DNA of 55,606 nt, taken from an uncultured Prevotellaceae bacterium. GTDB lineage: Bacteria > Bacteroidota > Bacteroidia > Bacteroidales > Bacteroidaceae. Within the stretch, counting starts at the first letter, position 1. Each line of letters starts with the position of its first letter. Made by a program: the position numbers and the translations under genes. Positions 44,499 through 52,570 of the stretch are shown here, in pieces. The notes beneath the pieces were generated by a model. It was not told the origin of the DNA, made no database searches, and saw only the letters and a list, made by a program, of their open reading frames with translations. The DNA is taken from positions 1 through 55,606 of the forward strand of contig CALGGJ010000130.1 in assembly GCA_937915745.1 (NCBI GenBank), in the 5' to 3' direction.

Positions 44499-46646
44499 AT
44501 GAAACACATAGTAACGATGGTCGTAGCGATGGCACTGACCACAAATATCATGGCACAAGACAAACGACCCTTCACAATCGACGACCTCATACCTGGAGGC
44601 CGGACCTATTATGATAATGTACCTCAATATGCATACTATGCATGGTGGGGCGACCAGTTAGTGAAGCTAGATGTTGAAGCTGTGGCAACAGTCGATACCA
44701 GAGGTACGGCACAGGAGCTGTTCCGCATCCAGACAATCAACTCCATATTGCGCAATGCAAGCATTCGCGAGGTACGCAACCTGCTATATGCCAAGTTTCC
44801 ATACCGAAACAAGACGATAGTATTGCTTGAGGCAGGCGGCAATCATGTGATGGTTGACTGGAAAGCAGGCAGTGTTGTTGAAACCATCAAGATACCACAA
44901 AATGCAGTGAATGCCGATCTGAGCTACGAGTCACATCAGGCAGCATACACCATCGACCACAATCTCTATGTGGCCCGAGCCGGCGGACAGACCGATGCCG
45001 TAAGTACCGACGGCTGCCTTGACCTCGTATATGGCGAGAGCGTACACCGTAACGAGTTTGGCATCAAGAAGGGAACCTTCTGGAGTCCTGCCGGCCGACT
45101 GCTGGCCTTCTACCGCATGGACCAATCGATGGTGACAACCTACCCGCAGGTCGATGTATCGGCCCGCACGGCGGAACTCGTACCCGACAAGTATCCGATG
45201 GCAGGAATGACCAGTCATAAGGTGACGGTAGGAGTGTATGACACCAAGACAAAGCAGACGGTTTATCTCGACGCAGGCGACCCTACCGACCGCTATTTTA
45301 CCAACATAGCATGGAGTCCCGACGAGAAATCTATATATATGATAGAGCTCAACCGCGATCAAAATCACGCCCAACTGACGAGATACAATGCTCTGTCGGG
45401 CAAGAAAGAGGCAGTGCTTTTCGACGAGCGCAACGACAAATATGTGGAGCCGATGCATCCCATTCAGTTCCTGCCGTGGGACGACACGAAGTTTATCTAT
45501 CTTACCAGACGCGACGGCTACCTGCACATCTACCTCTACAACACGAATGGTGACCAGCTGTCGCAACTGACTAAAGGCGCGTGGGAGGTGATTGACGTGG
45601 CGGGCTTTAACACAAAGACGAAGAGCATCGTATATACATGCAATGCCATGCATCCTTTGCAGCAGAACATATACAGTGTAGATATGCGCGGTCGCACAAC
45701 CTTGCTCGATGACGGCGAGGGGTGGCACAGTGTTCAGCTCTCGGCAAGTGGTTCGGCAATGCTCGATACCTACTCGTCGCCTACCGTTGCACGCAACATC
45801 AATCTCTGCCCGACACAAGGCAAGAGTCGTCCGGTGCGCCTGCTCACCGCCTCCGACCCGTGGGATAAATTCCGTGTTCCCGAGATGAAGGTAGGCACAG
45901 TCAAGGCGGCCGATGGCGTGACCGACCTCTACTACCGGCTTGTCTTGCCTACCGACTTCGACCCTACACGACGCTATCCGGCAGTTATCTACGTCTATGG
46001 CGGCCCTCATGCCCACAACATCGATGCCTCGCACCATTGGGGAGTGCGCGGCTGGGATATATGGATGGCACAGCAGGGATATGTGATGTTCTGCCTCGAC
46101 AACCGCGGCAGCGAGCATCGTGGCCTGGCATTCGAACAGGCAACCTTCCGCCAGCTGGGTATTGAGGAGATGAAAGACCAGATGAAGGGTGTGGAATACC
46201 TCAAGTCGCTTCCCTATGTCGATGCCGACCGCATTGGAGTACATGGTTGGAGTTTCGGAGGTTTTATGACTACAGGCCTTATGACTACCTATCCCGAGAC
46301 ATTCAAGGTAGGGGTGGCCGGAGGTCCCGTCATCGATTGGAAATACTATGAGGTGATGTATGGCGAACGCTATATGGATACCCCACAGAGTAATCCCGAC
46401 GGTTATGCCAAGACCTCACTGTTGAATAAGGCCAAGAACCTGAAGGGGCGGTTGCTCGTCATCTATGGCGGGAACGACAATACATGTGTGCCTCAACACA
46501 CATTATCTTTTATACGTGCGTGCATAGATGCCGATACCTATCCCGACCTCTTCACTTATCCGGGCGACGAACACAACATGATGGGTACCGACCGCATACA
46601 TTTGCACAACAAAATAACTCAATACTTTAACGACTATCTGAAATGA
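44499..46646 (+). CDS. Dipeptidyl peptidase IV-type S9 serine protease
   Basis: 715 residues. Signal peptide MKHIVTMVVAMALTTNIMAQ. N-terminal beta-propeller (40-460) including the Glu-containing segment VYGESVHRNEFGIKKGTFWSP that in this family anchors the peptide N-terminus. Alpha/beta hydrolase with Ser585 in GWSFGGF, Asp660 in YGGNDNT and His692 in GDEHNMM. It would release N-terminal Xaa-Pro (or Xaa-Ala) dipeptides in the periplasm or at the surface. Stop overlaps purD start by 4 bp. Confidence 0.9.
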   Translation: MKHIVTMVVAMALTTNIMAQDKRPFTIDDLIPGGRTYYDNVPQYAYYAWWGDQLVKLDVEAVATVDTRGTAQELFRIQTINSILRNASIREVRNLLYAKFPYRNKTIVLLEAGGNHVMVDWKAGSVVETIKIPQNAVNADLSYESHQAAYTIDHNLYVARAGGQTDAVSTDGCLDLVYGESVHRNEFGIKKGTFWSPAGRLLAFYRMDQSMVTTYPQVDVSARTAELVPDKYPMAGMTSHKVTVGVYDTKTKQTVYLDAGDPTDRYFTNIAWSPDEKSIYMIELNRDQNHAQLTRYNALSGKKEAVLFDERNDKYVEPMHPIQFLPWDDTKFIYLTRRDGYLHIYLYNTNGDQLSQLTKGAWEVIDVAGFNTKTKSIVYTCNAMHPLQQNIYSVDMRGRTTLLDDGEGWHSVQLSASGSAMLDTYSSPTVARNINLCPTQGKSRPVRLLTASDPWDKFRVPEMKVGTVKAADGVTDLYYRLVLPTDFDPTRRYPAVIYVYGGPHAHNIDASHHWGVRGWDIWMAQQGYVMFCLDNRGSEHRGLAFEQATFRQLGIEEMKDQMKGVEYLKSLPYVDADRIGVHGWSFGGFMTTGLMTTYPETFKVGVAGGPVIDWKYYEVMYGERYMDTPQSNPDGYAKTSLLNKAKNLKGRLLVIYGGNDNTCVPQHTLSFIRACIDADTYPDLFTYPGDEHNMMGTDRIHLHNKITQYFNDYLK

Positions 46647-47917
46647 AACGAATACTCTTATTAGGCAGTGGTGGGCGCGAACATGCCTTGGCCTGGAAGA
46701 TTGCACAAAGCCTGCAGGTAGAGCAACTCTTTATTGCCCCGGGTAATGCCGGCACCATGAATATAGGCGAAAATGTAGCGTTGAAGGCCGATGACTTCGA
46801 TGGCATCCGCCGTTTTGTCTTGGATCGAGGCATCAACATGGTGGTTGTAGGTCCTGAAGACCCACTGGTGAAAGGTATCTACGATTATTTCAAGGCCGAC
46901 ATCCAGCTGAGGGATATACCTGTGATTGGTCCGTCGCGTGCCGGAGCTCTGCTTGAAGGGTCGAAGGAATTTGCCAAGGGATTCATGCATCGCCACGGTA
47001 TTCCTACTGCCGCCTACCGCAGTTTCGACGGTACGACTATCGACGAGGGTCTCCGTTTCCTCGAGACCCTGCAGCCGCCTTACGTGCTGAAAGCCGACGG
47101 TCTGTGTGCCGGCAAGGGGGTACTTATTGTTCCTGCGCTCGACGAGGCAAAGCGCGAGTTGAGGGAGATGCTGGGTGGCATGTTCGGGCAAGCCAGTGCG
47201 AAGGTGGTGATTGAGCAGTTCCTGAGCGGTATTGAGTGTTCGGTATTTGTGCTGACCGATGGACGTCATTATAAGATACTGCCCGAAGCCAAGGATTACA
47301 AACGCATAGGCGAGGGCGATACGGGTTTGAATACCGGTGGAATGGGCTCGGTAAGTCCGGTGCCGTTTGCCACCAAGGCATGGATGCAAAAGGTTGAAGA
47401 CCGTATCATTCGCCCTACGGTGGAGGGTCTGGCCTCTGAGGGTATCGACTATAAGGGCTTCATTTTCTTTGGCCTCATCAACGTAGATGGCGACCCAATG
47501 GTGATTGAATACAACGTACGTATGGGCGACCCCGAGACAGAAAGTGTCATGTTGCGCATCAAGAGCGACATAGTCGATTTGTTTGACGGTGTGGCCGAGG
47601 GCAATCTCGACGAGCGCCGGTTGGAGACCGACCCTCGCTCGGCTGTATGCGTCATGCTTGTGTCGGGCGGATACCCCGAGGCCTACAAGAAAGGCTTTCC
47701 GATAACAGGCATCGACAGCGTAGATGGCAGCATCGTGTTTCATGCCGGTACGGCATTGAAGGATGGTGCCGTGGTTACGTCGGGTGGGCGCGTGATAGCC
47801 GTAAGCTCATACGGGGCCGGCAGGGAAGAGGCTTTGGCCAAGTCGTTTGCCGAGGCTCAGAAGATAAAGTTTGAGGGTAAGTATTTCCGTTCCGACATAG
47901 GTAAAGACCTGAATTAG
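46643..47917 (+). CDS. purD: Phosphoribosylamine-glycine ligase (GARS)
   Basis: 424 residues, ATP-grasp. N-terminal GSGGREHALAWKIAQS (8-23), GPEDPLVKGIYDYF, PSRAGALLEGSKEFAKGFMHRHGIPTA, YVLKADGLCAGKGVL, metal/ATP site FGLINVDGDPMVIEYNVRMGDPETE, and C-terminal VSGGYPEAYKKGFPI. It makes glycinamide ribonucleotide in purine synthesis. ATGA overlap with the DPP IV gene indicates translational coupling, an unusual partner. Confidence 0.96.
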   Translation: MKRILLLGSGGREHALAWKIAQSLQVEQLFIAPGNAGTMNIGENVALKADDFDGIRRFVLDRGINMVVVGPEDPLVKGIYDYFKADIQLRDIPVIGPSRAGALLEGSKEFAKGFMHRHGIPTAAYRSFDGTTIDEGLRFLETLQPPYVLKADGLCAGKGVLIVPALDEAKRELREMLGGMFGQASAKVVIEQFLSGIECSVFVLTDGRHYKILPEAKDYKRIGEGDTGLNTGGMGSVSPVPFATKAWMQKVEDRIIRPTVEGLASEGIDYKGFIFFGLINVDGDPMVIEYNVRMGDPETESVMLRIKSDIVDLFDGVAEGNLDERRLETDPRSAVCVMLVSGGYPEAYKKGFPITGIDSVDGSIVFHAGTALKDGAVVTSGGRVIAVSSYGAGREEALAKSFAEAQKIKFEGKYFRSDIGKDLN

Positions 47918-47956
47918 TGCAGGGCGGCTCTGAATCTGATAATTAGAATACCTCAA

Positions 47957-48940
47957 ATGACATTTCAGCGTAAGTTAGCCATAAGCCCCATATCGCTACA
48001 TGTCGTGTCGGCGATATTGATTGTGGTATGGATTGCCGTTCCCGATGTTGCCGTATCTGATGTAGATACACCACAGGGCCTGTCGGTCCTGCTCCCTGAC
48101 ATCGTATTGAGTCATGGTTTTCTGAACACTGCATTGGGTGCAGGCATGGCAGCAGCCGTGGTGTATATACTTCGTGAGCTGAACATGTCGCAGATATTGC
48201 TGCGACTCAACTCGCGTGCCATCAGCATAGTATATGCAGCACTGATGTCTATGGCCCTGCCGCTTCATTCGCTACATCCGGGCATGGCTGCCATGCTGTG
48301 TGTGCTGGTTTCCTATTTTTCTTTGTTCAGCTCATATCAGGTTGACTCTTCTGCCAACCTTATTTACGTCAGTTTTCTATGCCTGGGACTGTCGATACTG
48401 GTGAGTCCCATGCTGGTATGGATGACTCCCGTCTATTGGCTTTCGATGTATCTGCTGCGCTCGGGCAATGTGCGCAGTGTGATTGCCTCGGTGTTAGGGC
48501 TGATTACCCCCCTGTGGCTTGTAGGTAGCATCGCATTTTGCACCGACCACACCTACATCTTCACAAACCTGCTGGCCGACATGGCGAGGTTTGAGTGGAG
48601 CGGCTATTCGCTCCACACTCCGGCCGAGACCGTCACTGTGTGGTTCTCGTTTGTGGTCTTTATCATTGCTTTTGTCGATTTCTACATGCGAATCAACCTC
48701 GACAAAACCCGCGTACGAGTGATTTACAGCGTTGCAGCCATACATGGTTTCATGCTCTATCTGCTCATACTGCTGCAGCCACTCCAGCTGCATTACCTGC
48801 TGCCGGCAGCCATGATGCCGACAGCCATCCTGGGCGGCCATTATGTAGCCAACGACCCAACCACACAATCAAACGTCGTATGCATACTGCTTACCGTTTT
48901 GCTCATTGTCAACATCATTGTCTGCGCATGGATACTATAA
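47957..48940 (+). CDS. Polytopic membrane protein, function unknown
   Basis: 327 residues with about eight to nine hydrophobic helices (for example LHVVSAILIVVWIAVPDVAV, AALMSMALPLHSL, LVSYFSLFS, VIASVLGLITPLWLVGSIAFC, VWFSFVVFIIAFVDFYMRI, VVCILLTVLLIVNIIVCAWIL). Conserved-looking polar points: QVDSSANLIYVSFLCLG and FYMRINLDKTRVR. Similar membrane proteins occur downstream of purD in Bacteroidales (DUF6427-like), but I cannot assign a role. The 3' end overlaps the YqaA-like gene by 13 bp. Confidence 0.75.
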   Translation: MTFQRKLAISPISLHVVSAILIVVWIAVPDVAVSDVDTPQGLSVLLPDIVLSHGFLNTALGAGMAAAVVYILRELNMSQILLRLNSRAISIVYAALMSMALPLHSLHPGMAAMLCVLVSYFSLFSSYQVDSSANLIYVSFLCLGLSILVSPMLVWMTPVYWLSMYLLRSGNVRSVIASVLGLITPLWLVGSIAFCTDHTYIFTNLLADMARFEWSGYSLHTPAETVTVWFSFVVFIIAFVDFYMRINLDKTRVRVIYSVAAIHGFMLYLLILLQPLQLHYLLPAAMMPTAILGGHYVANDPTTQSNVVCILLTVLLIVNIIVCAWIL

Positions 48941-49383
48941 ACGAATTCTTCATCAACTACGGCTACTGGGGTATGGCTCTTGCCTCGTTCCTTGCCGGCA
49001 CATTCTTCCCATTCAGCAGCGAGGCAGTGATGGCCGCCCTGCTCGTAACCACAGGCATGGACCCCATGGCAACCATTGCGAGTGGTACGGCAGGCAATGT
49101 GGCAGGGTCGATGGTGAACTACTACATAGGCTCGTTTGCAAAGACCGAGACCATTTCGCGCTGGTTCCGCATAAAACAAAAACGACTCGACACGGCCCAG
49201 CGATACGTACAGCGCTATGGCTCGTGGATGGGCTTTTTCTCGTTCATACCCATACTCGGCACAGCCATCAGCATTGCCCTCGGCATACTGAAAGCCAATG
49301 TGTGGGGTACATTCTTCTCAACCTTTCTCGGCAAATTTCTGCGCTACATCGTTGTGGCCTATTCTGTGCTCGCCCTGGCGTAA
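48928..49383 (+). CDS. DedA/YqaA family membrane protein
   Basis: 151 residues from the ATG at 48928. Pattern GYWGMALASFLAGTFFPFSSEAVMAALLVTTG, then GTAGNVAGSMVNYYIGSF, a soluble loop, and FFSFIPILGTAISIALGILKANVWGTFFSTFLGKFLRYIVV: the SNARE-associated/DedA (VTT) fold, short YqaA type. These proteins are linked to membrane lipid scrambling and envelope stability. The longer upstream open frame is a shadow of the preceding gene. Confidence 0.85.
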   Translation: MDTINEFFINYGYWGMALASFLAGTFFPFSSEAVMAALLVTTGMDPMATIASGTAGNVAGSMVNYYIGSFAKTETISRWFRIKQKRLDTAQRYVQRYGSWMGFFSFIPILGTAISIALGILKANVWGTFFSTFLGKFLRYIVVAYSVLALA

Positions 49384-49451
49384 CCCCGCCACCAAACGGC
49401 AATACATCCTGCAACAACCGTCAGTACCACCGGCACCATGCCCCGGGCCGA

Positions 49452-49529
49452 GACTGCGTACTCACGGGGCCGAGACTGCGCACTCACAAGGCCGAGACTG
49501 CGCACTCACAAGGCCGAAACTGCGCACTC
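49452..49529. repeat. 22-bp period array R7 (4 cores)
   Basis: Cores at 49452, 49474, 49496 and 49518: GACTGCGTACTC, GACTGCGCACTC (twice), AACTGCGCACTC; linkers ACGGGGCCGA, ACAAGGCCGA, ACAAGGCCGA. 104 bp before the glsA -7 box. The rest of 49384-49695 holds only that promoter. Confidence 0.9.
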
Positions 49530-49632
49530 ACAAATCTGCACCATACCAATCATTACAGCTTCCATACTGCAAATAATACCCGCAATGCACGTTTTTTTTA
49601 CAATTAAGTGAGCATAAGTCGCAAATCTTTTG

Positions 49633-49640
49633 TACCTTTG
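49633..49640 (+). promoter_or_regulatory. -7 box of the glsA-like gene
   Basis: TACCTTTG, 56 bp before the ATG at 49696; no good TTTG box at -33. Confidence 0.6.
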
Positions 49641-49695
49641 CAGCGTATGGCACCCCGTCGGAAAAAGATGTATCGCAACAGAAAACAGATGACAC

Positions 49696-50535
49696 ATGGC
49701 ACAGGAAAACAAGGATTTCAGGATTGATGTAGAAGCAATAGTAAGGAGCAAGGCGGGTTCAAGGTATAAATACATACCACGCCCTGCCATCAGCTGGCTG
49801 AAACGGATTCTGCATCAAGACGAGGTAAACCGCTACCTCACCGGTCGCGCCAGTGGCAAATATGGCATGGAATGGCTCGACGAATGTGTGGCCTACCTCG
49901 AGATGGATCTTAATGTGCGTGGGCTCGACGCCCTTCCCGGCAACGACGGCAACCGCTACTACACCATCGTCTCCAACCACCCCCTCGGCGGCGAAGACGG
50001 CGTAGCACTTGGCAGCATACTATGTCATAAATACGACAGCCGCATCAAATACCTCGTAAACGACATACTCATGAACCTCGACGGCCTCGCACCCCTCTGT
50101 GTGCCAATCAACAAGACAGGCAGTCAGAGCCGCAACTTCCCCAAGATGGTGGATGCCGCATTCCAGTCGGACAACAACGTACTGATGTTCCCGGCCGGAC
50201 TCTGCTCAAGAAAACAAAACGGTGTGATACGCGACCTGGAGTGGAAAAAAACATTCGTGACCAAAAGCATAGAATACCATCGCGACGTGATACCCGTACA
50301 CTTCTCGGGACAAAACTCAGAACGATTCTACCGCATAGCCAACCTATGCAAGACGCTCAACCTGAAAGTGAACCTCGCCATGATACTGCTGGTTGACGAA
50401 ATGTATAAAAACGTAGGCAAGCAATTCACCGTCACATTCGGACAACCCATACCGTGGCAAACATTCGACAAAAGCCGCTCACACTCACAATGGGCCGAAT
50501 GGGTCAAAAACCAAGTATATGCCCTCGAGTCATAA
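49696..50535 (+). CDS. glsA: Glycerol-phosphate-acyltransferase-like protein, GlsA type
   Basis: 279 residues, no signal peptide. The acyltransferase block is SNHPLGGEDGVALG (His-x4-Asp) at about 94-107, followed by a second block ILMNLDGLAPLCVPINKTGSQSRNF and FPAGLCSRKQNG. With the N-acyltransferase gene that follows, it matches the glsA/glsB pair of Bacteroides, where GlsA adds the second, O-linked fatty acid to N-acylated glycine to make glycine lipid. The two genes are separated by 178 bp that includes a folded element. Confidence 0.72.
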   Translation: MAQENKDFRIDVEAIVRSKAGSRYKYIPRPAISWLKRILHQDEVNRYLTGRASGKYGMEWLDECVAYLEMDLNVRGLDALPGNDGNRYYTIVSNHPLGGEDGVALGSILCHKYDSRIKYLVNDILMNLDGLAPLCVPINKTGSQSRNFPKMVDAAFQSDNNVLMFPAGLCSRKQNGVIRDLEWKKTFVTKSIEYHRDVIPVHFSGQNSERFYRIANLCKTLNLKVNLAMILLVDEMYKNVGKQFTVTFGQPIPWQTFDKSRSHSQWAEWVKNQVYALES

Positions 50536-50557
50536 ACACCGTCCATCGTTTCCACTA

Positions 50558-50643
50558 AGCCGGATGACCAAAGAGTACTTGCTCATTTTGGCATGGCAAG
50601 GAAACGAAGGCGAAGCATGAGCAGAGTGTAGTTTAATCCGGCT
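50558..50643. repeat. Folded palindromic element between glsA and glsB
   Basis: Outer pair AGCCGGAT (50558-50565) / ATCCGGCT (50636-50643) and inner pair TGCTCAT (50580-50586) / ATGAGCA (50617-50623) form a long interrupted stem of 86 nt. Purine-rich loop with GGCAAGGAAACG. Could be an mRNA structure or a small palindromic mobile repeat. Confidence 0.55.
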
Positions 50644-50713
50644 GTGCCGCGCAAGGAGGCAGAAGGCAAAATCAAAACGTCTGAATCAATTCGAAGCACA
50701 CAACAACACCATC

Positions 50714-51730
50714 ATGTACCATAACAACATCATACCACCAATAGACCGCAACCTGCTCCAGGCAGAACTGACCGAAGACAAGCGACTGCGATTCACCAAC
50801 CGCAGCAACAATGAAATATACATAGTAACATGGCAGAACTCACCCAACGTGGTGAGTGAAATCGGACGCCTGCGCGAAATAGCATTCCGGGCAGCAGGAG
50901 GCGGCACCGGCAAGGAACTCGACCTCGACGAGTTCGACACCTGCAACAACCCATACAAACAACTCATTGTATGGAACCCCGAAGCACAAGAAATAATCGG
51001 AGGATACCGATTCCTGCTGGGTACCGAAGTGGAATACGGAACCAACGGACAACCACTGCTCGCAACATCACACATGTTCCACTTCTCCGACCGATTCATA
51101 AAAGAATACATGCCATACACCGTCGAACTCGGACGCTCATTCGTAACACTCGAATACCAAGCCACACGAGCCGACTCAAAGGGACTGTTCGCACTCGACA
51201 ACCTATGGGACGGACTAGGAGCCATCTCAGTCATCATGCCAAACTGCAAATACTTCTTCGGTAAAATGACCATGTACCCATCATACAACCGACGTTGCCG
51301 AGACATGATACTCTACTTCCTCAACAAACACTTCCCCGACAACGAACACATCATCACACCGATGACACCGTTGCAGATGGAACACGACCCACGCGAGTTT
51401 GAACAACTCTTCTCCGGCAACGACTTCAAGGAAGACTACATCATACTCAACCGAGTCGTACGAAGCTTCGGGCTCAACATACCACCACTCGTAAACGCAT
51501 ACATGAGCCTCTCGCCAACCATGAAAGTGTTCGGCACAGCCATAAACGACGGCTTCGGCGATGTAGAAGAAACCGGAATCCTGATAGCAATAGACGAAAT
51601 ACTGGAAAGCAAGCGCATGCGCCATATCGACAAGTTTGCCGAAGAACACCCAGAACTCGTTGACCAATCAATACCCCTACTATCAAAAATCACCTCAGGA
51701 ATAAACAAAGTGAAGACCAACGGCAAATGA
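50714..51730 (+). CDS. glsB: Glycine N-acyltransferase-like (GNAT/OlsB-like), GlsB type
   Basis: 338 residues. VSEIGRLREIAFRAAGGGTG (about 47-66), QLIVWNPEAQEIIGGYRFLLG, YTVELGRSFVTLEYQA and LFALDNLWDGLGAI are hallmarks of the hemolysin/OlsB-like acyltransferases found in Bacteroidetes; the C-terminal half (INRVVRSFG-like LNRVVRSFGLNIPPLVNAYMSL) is typical of GlsB. GlsB attaches a 3-hydroxy fatty acid to glycine (commendamide), precursor of glycine lipids. Codon use is A/C-rich as in pruA and the exporter. Confidence 0.78.
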   Translation: MYHNNIIPPIDRNLLQAELTEDKRLRFTNRSNNEIYIVTWQNSPNVVSEIGRLREIAFRAAGGGTGKELDLDEFDTCNNPYKQLIVWNPEAQEIIGGYRFLLGTEVEYGTNGQPLLATSHMFHFSDRFIKEYMPYTVELGRSFVTLEYQATRADSKGLFALDNLWDGLGAISVIMPNCKYFFGKMTMYPSYNRRCRDMILYFLNKHFPDNEHIITPMTPLQMEHDPREFEQLFSGNDFKEDYIILNRVVRSFGLNIPPLVNAYMSLSPTMKVFGTAINDGFGDVEETGILIAIDEILESKRMRHIDKFAEEHPELVDQSIPLLSKITSGINKVKTNGK

Positions 51731-51756
51731 CAACCGTCAACGCACGCCATCCCCGT

Positions 51757-51772
51757 CACCCCCGTGGGGGTG
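51757..51772. repeat. Perfect 16-bp palindrome
   Basis: CACCCCCGTGGGGGTG, 27 bp after the glsB stop. No T-run; may be a 3'-end structure for the glsB mRNA. The stretch 51773-51940 is purine-rich then AT-rich with no gene. Confidence 0.4.
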
Positions 51773-51941
51773 CTGAATGGAGGGGAGAATACGTGCGGAC
51801 CATGACACCCCTTCGAAACCGACTATGCCATGCAAGGAGGGAGAAGACAAAGAAAAAAAGGTCTGAATTTGTACGTATAACCATAATTGACCGCACAAGC
51901 AAATAAGAACGAAAAGAAATAAAACATTTTTTTCGTCTTTT

Positions 51942-51972
51942 GATTAAACCTTTTCAGGTAAATGCAGTCAAA
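51942..51972 (+). promoter_or_regulatory. ECF-sigma-type promoter without a coding gene
   Basis: GATTAAACC (51942-51950), 16-bp spacer starting TTTTC, GTCAAA (51967-51972): the same elements and spacing as the Spy-like gene promoter at 11021-11051. No open frame of note follows, but a strong terminator does. Confidence 0.5.
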
Positions 51973-51979
51973 CACATAA

Positions 51980-52047
51980 AGTAGTAAATAGGTGTTTATC
52001 ATTTTTCTCGAGGACAATGGCATGGGAATGTAATTGTCCTTTTTTTT
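51980..52047 (+). ncRNA. Candidate ~68-nt small RNA, ECF-sigma controlled
   Basis: Predicted start ~8 nt after the GTCAAA box. The body is AU-rich and single-stranded for ~30 nt, then AGGACAAT (52011-52018) pairs with ATTGTCCT (52033-52040) and is followed by a run of eight T. Size, unstructured 5' part and terminator fit a base-pairing sRNA like the sigma-E sRNAs of enterobacteria. A 28-codon frame starting at 52017 crosses the terminator and is discounted. The start coordinate is approximate. Confidence 0.42.
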
Positions 52048-52050
52048 ATG

Positions 52051-52081
52051 CCAAACCGGTCATCAGCGTTTTAATGATTTT
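52051..52081. repeat. Direct repeat copy 1 (CGGTCATYAGCG motif)
   Basis: Begins CCAAACCGGTCATCAGCG then TTTTAATGATTTT, directly behind the small-RNA terminator. Copy 2 is at 52532-52562 with 27 or 28 of 31 bases the same. They bracket ~450 bp without genes. Confidence 0.65.
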
Positions 52082-52400
52082 TTTTGCTGTATTGAAAGAG
52101 TAATGGGGTTGACCTTTGGCCTTCGTTGTCGCTAAGGCAAAGGCAAAAGGAAGGCAAAGCAAACCCTATATAAACACAAAAGAGGGACTATCACTAGTGC
52201 CTCTTCGTCATTACTAACCTTAAATTAATACCTAATCAAATCCTTTTACAATCTTTTTCCTAAACTAATACTTACTGAAAAAATTACCTTACTTAATACC
52301 TATTAATATCCTTATTAACAATAAACCTTTTATCTTATACTAAAACCTATTAGTGTTTCTTTACATAACCCTCGGGACACCTCCCTCGGTTTTGACGCTG

Positions 52401-52430
52401 CAAAGTTACGCACTATTTCGCATGTGCAAA
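52401..52430 (-). promoter_or_regulatory. Orphan minus-strand promoter
   Basis: TTTG (52427-52430) and TAACTTTG (52401-52408), 18 bp apart, pointing into the gene-free, AT-rich 52050-52390. No open frame follows on that strand. A GAGG/CCTC hairpin with inner CACTAGTG lies at about 52182-52208. It may drive a non-coding RNA. Confidence 0.4.
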
Positions 52431-52531
52431 ACTTTTTCAGTCTTTTTATGCAAAAAAAACATGTTTTGTTGACAACGGTCAATCTGTGTGAGCGAACACT
52501 ATCAAAAAAATGCCCGTTTTTTAGGATTATC

Positions 52532-52562
52532 CCAAATCGGTCATTAGCGTTTTGATGATTTT
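52532..52562. repeat. Direct repeat copy 2 (CGGTCATYAGCG motif)
   Basis: CCAAATCGGTCATTAGCG followed by TTTTGATGATTTT; same orientation as copy 1 at 52051. Next to it begin the degenerate MITE-like arms at 52616. Confidence 0.65.
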
Positions 52563-52570
52563 ATGTTTAT

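Noticed and set aside
51757..51772. Rho-independent terminator of glsB
   Set aside because: The palindrome is perfect but no T-run follows on either strand, so it is kept only as a palindrome.
52017..52103. 28-codon open frame within the small-RNA candidate
   Set aside because: It runs through the terminator stem and T-run, has no ribosome-binding context, and gives a poly-Phe-like product.
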